Assembly: GCA_002437905.1 (NCBI GenBank)
Contig: DJRT01000022.1
Coordinates: forward strand, 1-18,836
Direction of reading: 5' to 3'
Length of the DNA: 18,836 nt
From: Ruminococcaceae bacterium UBA6353
Lineage (GTDB): Bacteria > Bacillota > Clostridia > Oscillospirales > Acutalibacteraceae
Shown: piece after piece, positions 14,032 through 18,836 of the stretch
Layout: the number at the start of each line of letters is the position of its first letter
Numbering within the stretch: position 1 is the first letter of the stretch
The notes under the pieces: model-generated
What the model saw: the letters and a program-made list of their open reading frames with translations, nothing else
The model's database searches: none
What the model was told of the DNA's origin: nothing
Position numbers and translations under genes: made by a program

Positions 14032-15414
14032 ATGACGGACAACGAACACCTGCTGGAGGGGATCCACCGCATCCATTTTGTGGGCATCGGCGGCTCCGGC
14101 ATGAGTCCACTGGCTGAGATCCTCCACGCCAAGGGCTATGCGCTTTCCGGCTCCGATAACAACGAATCCGACAATCTCAACCGCATCCGGGCACTGGGCA
14201 TCCCGGTCACCATGGGGCACGCGGCCGCCAATATCGCCGGTGCCGACATGGTGGTCTACACCGCCGCCATCCCGGCAGACAATCCGGAACTGGTGGCCGC
14301 CCGTGAGCAGCAGCTGCCGCTGGTGGAGCGCGCAAAGCTGCTGGGCTGGATCACCCGCCAATTCACCAATACAGTGGCGGTGGCCGGCACCCACGGCAAA
14401 ACCACCTCCACCTCCATGCTGTGTCAGATCCTGCTGGAGGCCGGCACCGATCCCAGCATTTTCATCGGCGGACGCCTGCCGAAGCTGAATGCCAACGGCC
14501 ATGCCGGCACAAATGACACCATGGTGTGTGAAGCCTGCGAATTTAAGGATCACTACCTGGAAATGACACCGGCCATCGGCATTATCCTGAATGTGGATGC
14601 TGACCATCTGGACTATTTCGGTGACCTTGCCGGCGTCATCCGCTCCTTCCACCGGTTTGCACAGCAGACCACCCGCGCTGTGATCTATAACGGCGATGAC
14701 GAAAACACCCGCCGGGCAGTGGAAGGCATCACCGGCAAGCAGTGCATCTCCTTCGGGCTTGGCGAGGGCAACACCTGGCGGGCCAAAAACATCCGCACGG
14801 AGCACGGCTCCTACGGGGTCTACGATCTGTGGCACGACGGCCGATTTCTGACCGAGATCCGGCTGGGCGTGCCAGGTGAGCACAATGTCGGCAATTCGCT
14901 GGCCGTGGCCGCCGCCGCCACCCTGTGCGGCATGACCCCGGAACAGATCGCCGCCGGCATTGCCGCTTTCCACGGCGCCGGCCGCCGCTTTGAATTTCTC
15001 GGCACCCATGCCGGTGTCACCGTGGCGGATGACTATGCCCACCACCCAACGGAGATCACAGCCACCCTGCGGGCAGCCAAGGAACTGGAGCATCGGCAGG
15101 TATGGGCGGTGTTCCAGCCGTTCACCTATTCCCGCACCGCCCAGCACCTGGAGGAATTTGCCGAGGCGCTGAGTATCGCTGATCACGCCGTGGTCAGCGA
15201 TATCATGGGCAGCCGCGAAAAGAACGAGTGGCATGTCCATGCCAGCCAGATCACCGACCGGATGCCAAACGGCACCTACCTGGCCACCTTCCCGGAGATC
15301 GCCGACTATGTGGCGGCGCAGGTGCAGCCGGGGGATCTGGTACTGACAATGGGCGGCGGCGATGTATACAAATGCGCCCGCATGATCATTGCACGGCTGA
15401 AGAAAAAGGAATAA
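14032..15414 (+). CDS. murC: UDP-N-acetylmuramate--L-alanine ligase
   Basis: A 460-residue cytosolic enzyme that adds L-Ala to UDP-MurNAc using ATP, the first peptide step of peptidoglycan synthesis. It has the three Mur ligase domains: an N-terminal Rossmann-like part with GIGGSGMS (18-25), a central ATPase with GTHGKTTS (119-126) and ECEF-like ACEFKDHYLE, and a C-terminal domain from about residue 315 starting RRFEFLGTHAGVTVADDYAHHPTE. AAGGGA lies 10 nt before the ATG. The C-terminal domain, from 14975 to 15399, is repeated almost exactly at 16757-17181. The final residues of the two copies differ (LKKKE here, LDGKAE there). This copy is complete and should be functional. Confidence 0.97.
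   Translation: MTDNEHLLEGIHRIHFVGIGGSGMSPLAEILHAKGYALSGSDNNESDNLNRIRALGIPVTMGHAAANIAGADMVVYTAAIPADNPELVAAREQQLPLVERAKLLGWITRQFTNTVAVAGTHGKTTSTSMLCQILLEAGTDPSIFIGGRLPKLNANGHAGTNDTMVCEACEFKDHYLEMTPAIGIILNVDADHLDYFGDLAGVIRSFHRFAQQTTRAVIYNGDDENTRRAVEGITGKQCISFGLGEGNTWRAKNIRTEHGSYGVYDLWHDGRFLTEIRLGVPGEHNVGNSLAVAAAATLCGMTPEQIAAGIAAFHGAGRRFEFLGTHAGVTVADDYAHHPTEITATLRAAKELEHRQVWAVFQPFTYSRTAQHLEEFAEALSIADHAVVSDIMGSREKNEWHVHASQITDRMPNGTYLATFPEIADYVAAQVQPGDLVLTMGGGDVYKCARMIIARLKKKE
14975..15399 (+). repeat. First copy of the 425-bp murC-tail duplication
   Basis: It aligns without gaps to 16757-17181. I count seven differences (14988, 15057, 15120, 15150, 15174, 15258, 15393), all at third codon positions and all silent. 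Past 15399 the two copies diverge abruptly. The left edge falls close to the start of the MurC C-terminal domain. Confidence 0.95.
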
Positions 15415-15421
15415 CCCGTCG

Positions 15422-15463
15422 AGACGGGGCTGCGGTCATATGACTGTAGCTCCGTCTGTTTTC
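15422..15463 (+). terminator. Terminator of the intact murC
   Basis: An 18-bp stem (15422-15439 with 15440-15457), with three G-U pairs and an almost fully palindromic centre, followed by GTTTTCC. It begins 8 nt after the stop codon. Confidence 0.8.
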
Positions 15464-15471
15464 CGCTCGCC

Positions 15472-15587
15472 GCAGATGCTCCTGGGAGCACCTGCACACT
15501 AAAGACGCCCCGTATCCACCGGAAATGGGCGTCTGCAGACCTCCGATACGCCGAGAACGGGCATTGCTGCAAGGCAATGCCCGTTCT
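15472..15587. repeat. Cluster of three further hairpins after murC
   Basis: After the murC terminator come GCAG-A-TGCTC/GAGCA-C-CTGC (15472-15495), AGACGCCC/GGGCGTCT (15503-15534) and a perfect 14-bp stem AGAACGGGCATTGC/GCAATGCCCGTTCT (15554-15587) followed by TTTTATT on the plus strand. The last one abuts the stop codon of the minus-strand small gene and could serve both directions. Confidence 0.7.
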
Positions 15588-15588
15588 T

Positions 15589-15747
15589 TTATTGGAGTTC
15601 GTTAGTGATAACGCTTATTTTACAATTGCCGTATTTCTTTTCCAGCAGCGTTTCGGCATCCGGGGCGCTGTAAGCTCGGATCACTTCTTCTGTAGTCACC
15701 CCGTCCGCCTTGAACCGGATCCGGTATATGCGCAGTGCTTCTTCCAT
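15589..15747 (-). CDS. Small protein, 52 residues, unknown
   Basis: A 52-residue frame read from sequence: it starts MEEALRIYRIRFKADG, continues TTEEVIRAYSAPDAET and ends CKISVITNELQ. A GAGGAAA site lies about 5-8 nt before the ATG. The predicted pattern is strand, helix, strand, with balanced charges; no signal peptide or membrane segment. I do not recognise the family. It is third in a small minus-strand operon after a 65-residue protein and a lipoprotein, and ends at a strong hairpin. Coding is supported by the Shine-Dalgarno site, operon position and amphipathic composition, not by homology. Confidence 0.6.
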   Translation of the reverse strand: MEEALRIYRIRFKADGVTTEEVIRAYSAPDAETLLEKKYGNCKISVITNELQ

Positions 15748-15806
15748 AGCCGTTTCCTCACTGCGCACAACGGTTTTTTACACAAACTTTGCATTTTTCG
15801 AAAAAA

Positions 15807-16004
15807 TCACCGCAGTAATTCATGTTCAATAATGCAAACCAGCTTTTTGCCGATTTCTTTCGTTATATGAATTGTATCGTGAGTGGAAGTCCGTATTATC
15901 AGCACATCATCGACAATTTCATATGTTGCCTCGCTATCGACGACACCGGCGAGTGTCGTATCGGCGATACCGGAATATCGTTCTAATTGAGTGATCATCG
16001 ACAT
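15807..16004 (-). CDS. Small protein, 65 residues, unknown
   Basis: A 65-residue protein starting MSMITQLERYSGIAD and ending VCIIEHELLR. AAGGGG lies 8 nt before this ATG, which is why I prefer it to the frame's earlier GTG. The middle (ATYEIVDDVLIIRTSTHDTI) reads as a beta hairpin and the rest as helices; cytosolic by appearance. It starts 15 nt after the stop of the lipoprotein gene, clearly in the same transcript. I do not recognise it. A role as regulator or antitoxin-like partner would be guesswork. Confidence 0.65.
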   Translation of the reverse strand: MSMITQLERYSGIADTTLAGVVDSEATYEIVDDVLIIRTSTHDTIHITKEIGKKLVCIIEHELLR

Positions 16005-16019
16005 AAAGAACACCCCTTT

Positions 16020-16241
16020 TTACTTGTGGTGGTGATGTCCAAACGAAATCTGATACCACCCATCCCCATCAGCAAAACACTGCCACAGCCTCTGATGTTC
16101 AGTTCCAAATACACGAACGGTTCCAAAAAATGCACAATCTTCCGTCGTGCGATTTGGATCAAGGGTTTTTTTGCTCTCCACACACCCGCTCAAGCATAAA
16201 AGCATACTGACCGCCAGAATTACTGCCATCCATTTCTTCAT
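16020..16241 (-). CDS. Small lipoprotein with natural His-rich tail
   Basis: A 73-residue predicted lipoprotein. The start at 16241 (MKKWMAVILAVSMLLCLSGC) is set by AAAGGGG 8 nt upstream. The signal peptide has a lipobox LSGC, so the cysteine at about residue 20 should be lipidated and the mature part anchored outside the membrane. The mature part is only about 54 residues, with two further cysteines (EDCAFF, WQCFADG), many aromatics (GDGWYQISF) and a GHHHHK end. The family is not recognised. It is the first gene of the three-gene operon and has its own promoter facing away from the XRE regulator. The His tail could bind metal. Confidence 0.75.
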   Translation of the reverse strand: MKKWMAVILAVSMLLCLSGCVESKKTLDPNRTTEDCAFFGTVRVFGTEHQRLWQCFADGDGWYQISFGHHHHK

Positions 16242-16273
16242 TTTCATAACCCCTTTCGCAAAATTACACTTAT

Positions 16274-16302
16274 AAAATAGCACTATGGTTTCAATTTGTC
16301 AA
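16274..16302 (-). promoter_or_regulatory. Promoter of the small-protein operon
   Basis: On the minus strand TTGACA (16302-16297), a 17-bp spacer and TATTTT (16279-16274), about 33 bp before the lipoprotein start. Confidence 0.75.
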
Positions 16303-16318
16303 GATATTATTTCTTTGG

Positions 16319-16350
16319 TTGATTATAAAAATTAAAACAATTTATATAAT
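16319..16350 (+). promoter_or_regulatory. Promoter region of the XRE gene with palindromic operator
   Basis: ATTATAAAAATT (16322-16333) and AATTTATATAAT (16339-16350) are inverted repeats matching at 11 of 12 positions with a 5-nt centre. The right arm contains the TATAAT at 16345-16350, the probable -10 of the XRE gene; TTGATT at 16319 is a possible -35, though the spacing to that -10 is 20 bp. A repressor bound here would block its own gene and sit 17 bp from the divergent operon's -35. Confidence 0.55.
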
Positions 16351-16373
16351 AGTTATAAAAAGGAGGCGCACCT

Positions 16374-16709
16374 ATGAGCGATTCGCTGCTGACCGATATG
16401 GGAAAACGCATTGCCGCACGGCGCAAGGAGCTGCGGCTGACGCAGGAGACCGTCGCCGAGCGTATGGGGCTGAGTCTGCAATCCGTTTCCTGCTTTGAGC
16501 TGGGAAAAAAAGCCATTCGCCCGGAAAACCTGGTGAACCTCTGCCGTGTGCTGGAGGTCTCCCCCAATTACCTGCTGACCGGCACCCGGGAAACGGAGAC
16601 GCTGACCGCTCTGGGGCGGGAGCTTTCCCAGCTTCCCAAAGACGAATATGCCCTTGTGGAATCGCTGGTCCATTGCCTGCACCGCAAAACGACAGAAAGC
16701 TCCCGCTGA
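16374..16709 (+). CDS. XRE-family transcriptional regulator
   Basis: A 111-residue DNA-binding protein with a Cro/CI-type helix-turn-helix at about residues 9-66 (MGKRIAARRKELRLTQETVA, QSVSCFELGKKAIRPENLVN), then a short charged tail. AAGGAGG precedes the ATG by 8 nt. It diverges from the small-protein operon across a 132-bp A+T-rich region with a palindrome, so it probably represses itself and perhaps that operon. Its codons are more G+C-rich than the small genes beside it. The stop codon lies inside a hairpin (16702-16726) without a T-run. Target is inferred from position. Confidence 0.88.
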   Translation: MSDSLLTDMGKRIAARRKELRLTQETVAERMGLSLQSVSCFELGKKAIRPENLVNLCRVLEVSPNYLLTGTRETETLTALGRELSQLPKDEYALVESLVHCLHRKTTESSR

Positions 16710-16756
16710 TGCGCCGCATCTGCGGGGACTTAGCTAATCCCATCGTTTCATTATAA

Positions 16757-17199
16757 GCGCCGGCCGCCGTTTTGAATTTCTCGGCACCCATGCCGGTGTC
16801 ACCGTGGCGGATGACTATGCCCACCACCCAACGGAGATTACAGCCACCCTGCGGGCAGCCAAGGAACTGGAGCATCGGCAGGTATGGGCGGTGTTCCAGC
16901 CATTCACCTATTCCCGCACCGCCCAGCACCTTGAGGAATTTGCCGAGGCGCTGAGCATCGCTGATCACGCCGTGGTCAGCGATATCATGGGCAGCCGCGA
17001 AAAGAACGAGTGGCATGTCCATGCCAGCCAGATCACCGATCGGATGCCAAACGGCACCTACCTGGCCACCTTCCCGGAGATCGCCGACTATGTGGCGGCG
17101 CAGGTGCAGCCGGGGGATCTGGTACTGACAATGGGCGGCGGCGATGTATACAAATGCGCCCGCATGATCATTGCCCGGCTGGACGGCAAAGCAGAATAA
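16757..17199 (+). pseudogene. murC: Truncated second copy of the murC 3' end
   Basis: This encodes only the C-terminal domain of MurC (from about residue 315 to the end), in an open frame ending in a normal TAA. It lacks the N-terminal and ATP-binding domains and has no start codon with a ribosome-binding site at its edge, so it should not make an active ligase. It is 98% identical to the intact gene over 425 bp, with only silent changes, then has its own last codons (LDGKAE) and its own terminator. The join at 16757 is abrupt: TTATAA, then murC sequence. The lack of any damaging change implies that it was part of a working gene until recently. Confidence 0.92.
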
Positions 17200-17211
17200 A
17201 AGCAGAAAAAT

Positions 17212-17254
17212 ACCGCCTGCACAGGGGATCAGTACCCGGCGCAGGCGGTTTTTC
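17212..17254 (+). terminator. Terminator after the murC fragment
   Basis: ACCGCCTGC (17212-17220) pairs with GCAGGCGGT (17241-17249), followed by TTTTTC. It is probably the original murC terminator at this locus; the A-run before it lets it act on both strands. Confidence 0.85.
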
Positions 17255-17267
17255 TATGCAGACAAGA

Positions 17268-17298
17268 CGCGGCAAAGCCACAAAGTGGCTTTGCCGCG
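17268..17298. repeat. Perfect 14-bp hairpin between murC fragment and spoIIID
   Basis: CGCGGCAAAGCCAC and its exact complement around a 3-nt loop. On the minus strand it is followed by TCTTGTCT, so it may be the original spoIIID terminator, now separated from the gene by the inserted MITE. Confidence 0.7.
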
Positions 17299-17308
17299 TG
17301 ATGGTTTA

Positions 17309-17503
17309 GACAAAACAATCGGGGGATGATCGTTCCTGAAACGGAATATTTCTCCGTTTCAGGTCGAAGATTTTCGGCAAACAGCGTTTCTTAGCGGCAC
17401 GGTGTCCCGACCAAAGAATACTGGCGTATTCTGAGCGGAGGGCAACAAAGCCGATAAGGACGCTGTTTAGCCGAAAAAACCGTTTTACCCCGATTGCTTT
17501 GTC
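17309..17503. mobile_element. 195-bp MITE with TA target duplication
   Basis: The ends are inverted repeats, GACAAAACAATCGGGG (17309-17324) and the complement of GACAAAGCAATCGGGG (17488-17503), matching at 15 of 16. TA flanks both sides (17307-17308, 17504-17505), the duplication made by IS630/Tc1-mariner-type transposases. The inside has no gene but strong secondary structure: an 11-bp hairpin CCTGAAACGGA/TCCGTTTCAGG (17335-17363) and a long-range stem TTCGGCAAACAGCGT with 17460-17475 enclosing a small GAATAC/GTATTC hairpin. It must rely on a transposase elsewhere. It ends exactly at the spoIIID stop codon. Confidence 0.78.
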
Positions 17504-17751
17504 TATTCTCCTTTATATTTGCGTCGGGTAGCCAAGCCGCCCCGGATATGCCGCTGTGCCTTATTGACCTCCAGCACATGCCGCACCTGTCCGTACAATT
17601 GCGGATTGACCGTGCGCAGGCGTTCCGATACATCCTTATGTACGGTCGATTTGCTGATATGAAACCGCTTTGCCGCCGCGCGGACGGTTGCCTTGTTTTC
17701 CAATATGTACTCGCCCAGTTCAACCGCGCGTTCTTCTACGGCACCCTTCAT
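17503..17751 (-). CDS. spoIIID: Sporulation regulator SpoIIID
   Basis: An 82-residue DNA-binding regulator acting in the mother cell under sigma-E during sporulation. The helix-turn-helix VRAAAKRFHISKSTVHKDVS (about residues 23-42) and the tail VNKAQRHIRGGLATRRKYK are the SpoIIID signature. GGGGTGA precedes the ATG. A sigma-E-like promoter can be read upstream. The stop TAG consists of the flanking TA plus the first G of the MITE; removing the MITE and one TA would give TAA, so the protein is unchanged by the insertion. Slightly shorter than the Bacillus protein, as is usual in Clostridia. Confidence 0.95.
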   Translation of the reverse strand: MKGAVEERAVELGEYILENKATVRAAAKRFHISKSTVHKDVSERLRTVNPQLYGQVRHVLEVNKAQRHIRGGLATRRKYKGE

Positions 17752-17782
17752 CCGATCACCCCATTTTTCGTGTTCTGTACAC

Positions 17783-17809
17783 TATATGGGGAAATGCGGA
17801 AGTTTATGC
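17783..17809 (-). promoter_or_regulatory. Sigma-E-like promoter of spoIIID
   Basis: On the minus strand GCATAAA (17809-17803), a 14-bp gap, then CATATA (17788-17783), resembling the sigma-E pattern (ATA-containing -35, CATACA-like -10), with ATA-to-CATATA spacing of 16. It lies about 32 bp before the start codon, in keeping with known sigma-E control of spoIIID. Confidence 0.5.
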
Positions 17810-18229
17810 CTGATCGGAACACGCCGTGCTGCAGATACAGAAAAGCAGCCCGACTGGCCGGGGTGTTGGTAGTATTGTTGGAGGATGCAAGGCGCGTTTC
17901 GAACCGCGCCCCACGCAGGGGGCGACCCTGCGCATAGTTGCGAATTTCTCGATTGATTTTATTTCAATTCGCGTCCCCGTGAAGGGGGCGACAAAGAAAA
18001 CCCGCTTTACCAGGACGAGATGGACAAATTTCAATTCGCGCCCCCGCGAGGGGAGCGACGCAGTAAAGCACCGATCACTACGGCAATCAAGATTTTATTT
18101 CAATTCACGCCCCCGCGAGGGGGGCGACCGGTCATGGCAGACTCAATAGCGTTCATCATATCCTCATTTCAATTCGCGCCCCTGCGTGAGGGGCGACGCG
18201 CATTAACGGCCACCTCCTTTATCAGACTT

Positions 18230-18289
18230 ATTTCAATTCGCACCCCATCAGGAGAACAATGTTGTTCTGCCGACAACAACCTCAAAGGT
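18230..18289 (-). repeat. Duplicated 60-nt repeat-spacer unit, copy 1
   Basis: This unit and 18694-18753 have the same length, 60 nt, and share the spacer core TTGTTCTGCC, then ACAAC, then ACCTCAAAGGT with two substitutions. Both begin with degenerate repeats, and the repeats that follow them are also similar. The spacer contains a small inverted repeat GTTGT/ACAAC. Confidence 0.85.
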
Positions 18290-18693
18290 ATTTCAACTCA
18301 CACCGCATAGAAAGCGGTGGCCCAATGCCCATTGCTCAGTTAAATGATTTGGTACATTTCAATTCACGCCCCGCGTGGGGGGCACCATCACTCTCCGGCA
18401 TTGAGGTAAATGAATTTGCCGTATTTCAATTCGCGTCCCCGCAAGGGGGGCGACGCATTTCCGCACAGCTGGAGGGCAAAGACAACAAGATTTCAATTCG
18501 CGCCCCCGCGAGGGGGCGACGAGAAGTTGCAGAGCGAGGGCAAGCTGCTGATCATCATTTCAATTCGCGCCCCCACACGGGGGGCAACGGCGTTATTATG
18601 ATGTCCCTTGCACAGTCAGGGTGATTTCAATTCGCGCCCCGTGTAAGGGGGCGAAATGCTGTGAGCGGTTACACTCATCGGCGGCCTTTTCAT

Positions 18694-18753
18694 ATTTCAA
18701 TTCACTCCCTGTCGGGAAAAGAAAGTTGTTCTGCCAACAACGACCTCAAAGGT
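18694..18753 (-). repeat. Duplicated 60-nt repeat-spacer unit, copy 2
   Basis: This is the counterpart of 18230-18289, at about 83% identity by eye over 60 nt. The spacer part is far better conserved than the repeat part. Next to it is the last, most decayed repeat of the array. Confidence 0.85.
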
Positions 18754-18836
18754 ATTTTAATTCACACCCCTATACAAATATAACACATAATAAACTGATA
18801 AACAACCCTCATTGGCTTCACGGCCTCCACGGCCTG

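Larger units (their letters stand above)
17896..18785 (-). CRISPR. CRISPR array, type I-C-like repeats, strongly drifting
   Basis: About 14 repeat units start at 17896, 17961, 18028, 18097, 18166, 18230, 18290, 18356, 18423, 18490, 18557, 18624, 18694 and 18754. The repeat is mostly 32 nt: plus strand ATTTCAATTC, then a C-run/G-run palindrome, ending GGGCGAC. Its complement runs GTCGC...GAATTGAAAT, the type I-C look, so the transcribed strand should be the minus strand. Spacers are mostly 32-38 nt. Nearly every repeat differs from the others; units at 17896, 18230, 18290, 18694 and 18754 are highly degenerate. No cas gene is visible; the leader would lie to the right, where an A+T-rich stretch (about 18771-18808) follows the last repeat. 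Confidence 0.9.

Noticed and set aside
13882..15240. A 452-codon minus-strand frame across murC, and its truncated echo at 16372-17022
   Set aside because: Both are antisense to murC sequence. The echo exists only because the murC tail is duplicated.
15577..15870. A 97-codon plus-strand frame after murC
   Set aside because: It lacks a ribosome-binding site and overlaps two minus-strand small genes that have good ones.
17391..17723. A 110-codon minus-strand frame over spoIIID and the MITE
   Set aside because: It is out of frame with SpoIIID and crosses the MITE boundary, with no ribosome-binding site.
17826..18624. Repetitive open frames with FQFAPPRGG-like motifs
   Set aside because: They are translations of CRISPR repeats, not a repeat protein; unit length and hairpins fit an array.

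Overview
The window looks like chromosome from a spore-forming, fairly GC-rich member of the Clostridia (Oscillospiraceae-like by overall feel; I do not claim a genus). The grounds are a SpoIIID gene, a typical Firmicute cluster (yceD-rpmF, a DUF512 radical SAM gene next to der, plsY), G+C-rich minus-strand housekeeping genes with strong Shine-Dalgarno sites, and sharply more A+T-rich accessory islands.

Layout. (1) 1-3505 is accessory DNA. A tyrosine recombinase on the minus strand (50-892) sits beside a short palindrome at the window edge. It is followed by a compact integrated element, about 2.4 kb, bounded by a 27-bp direct repeat (1070-1096 and 3479-3505). That element carries an excisionase, a helix-turn-helix replication-type protein, an origin-like hairpin/repeat region and its own integrase, behind a consensus promoter and a leader terminator. 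(2) 3667-3968 is a minus-strand tRNA operon, tRNA(CAU) then tRNA-Trp, with a clear promoter and terminator. (3) 4015-9657 is minus-strand core: yceD and rpmF from a perfect sigma-A promoter, ending at a terminator; then radical SAM/DUF512, der, plsY, a pyridoxal kinase overlapping plsY, and an ECF transporter S component. The last two suggest vitamin B6 salvage. (4) 9702-12568 holds pgi, a small P-loop protein and a CofE-like (F420-0 ligase family) protein. (5) dacF-type D,D-carboxypeptidase (minus) and murC (plus) are divergent, both in peptidoglycan metabolism.

(6) 14975-17253 is rearranged. The last 425 bp of murC occurs twice, 1,782 bp apart and differing only at seven synonymous third positions. 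Between the copies lie an A+T-rich three-gene small-protein operon (including a small lipoprotein) and a divergent XRE regulator with a palindromic operator candidate. (7) Next comes spoIIID (minus). Its stop codon is formed by the edge of a 195-bp MITE with 16-bp terminal inverted repeats and flanking TA dinucleotides. (8) 17896 to about 18785 is a CRISPR array with type I-C-like repeats (about 14 units). Its repeats are unusually divergent but mostly keep the hairpin, and it contains a duplicated 60-nt repeat-spacer unit. No cas gene lies in the window; the repeat orientation predicts a leader, and perhaps cas genes, to the right of the window.

Most noteworthy are the murC-tail duplication around the small-protein cassette, the MITE at the spoIIID stop codon, the minimal integrative element, and the drifting CRISPR array.
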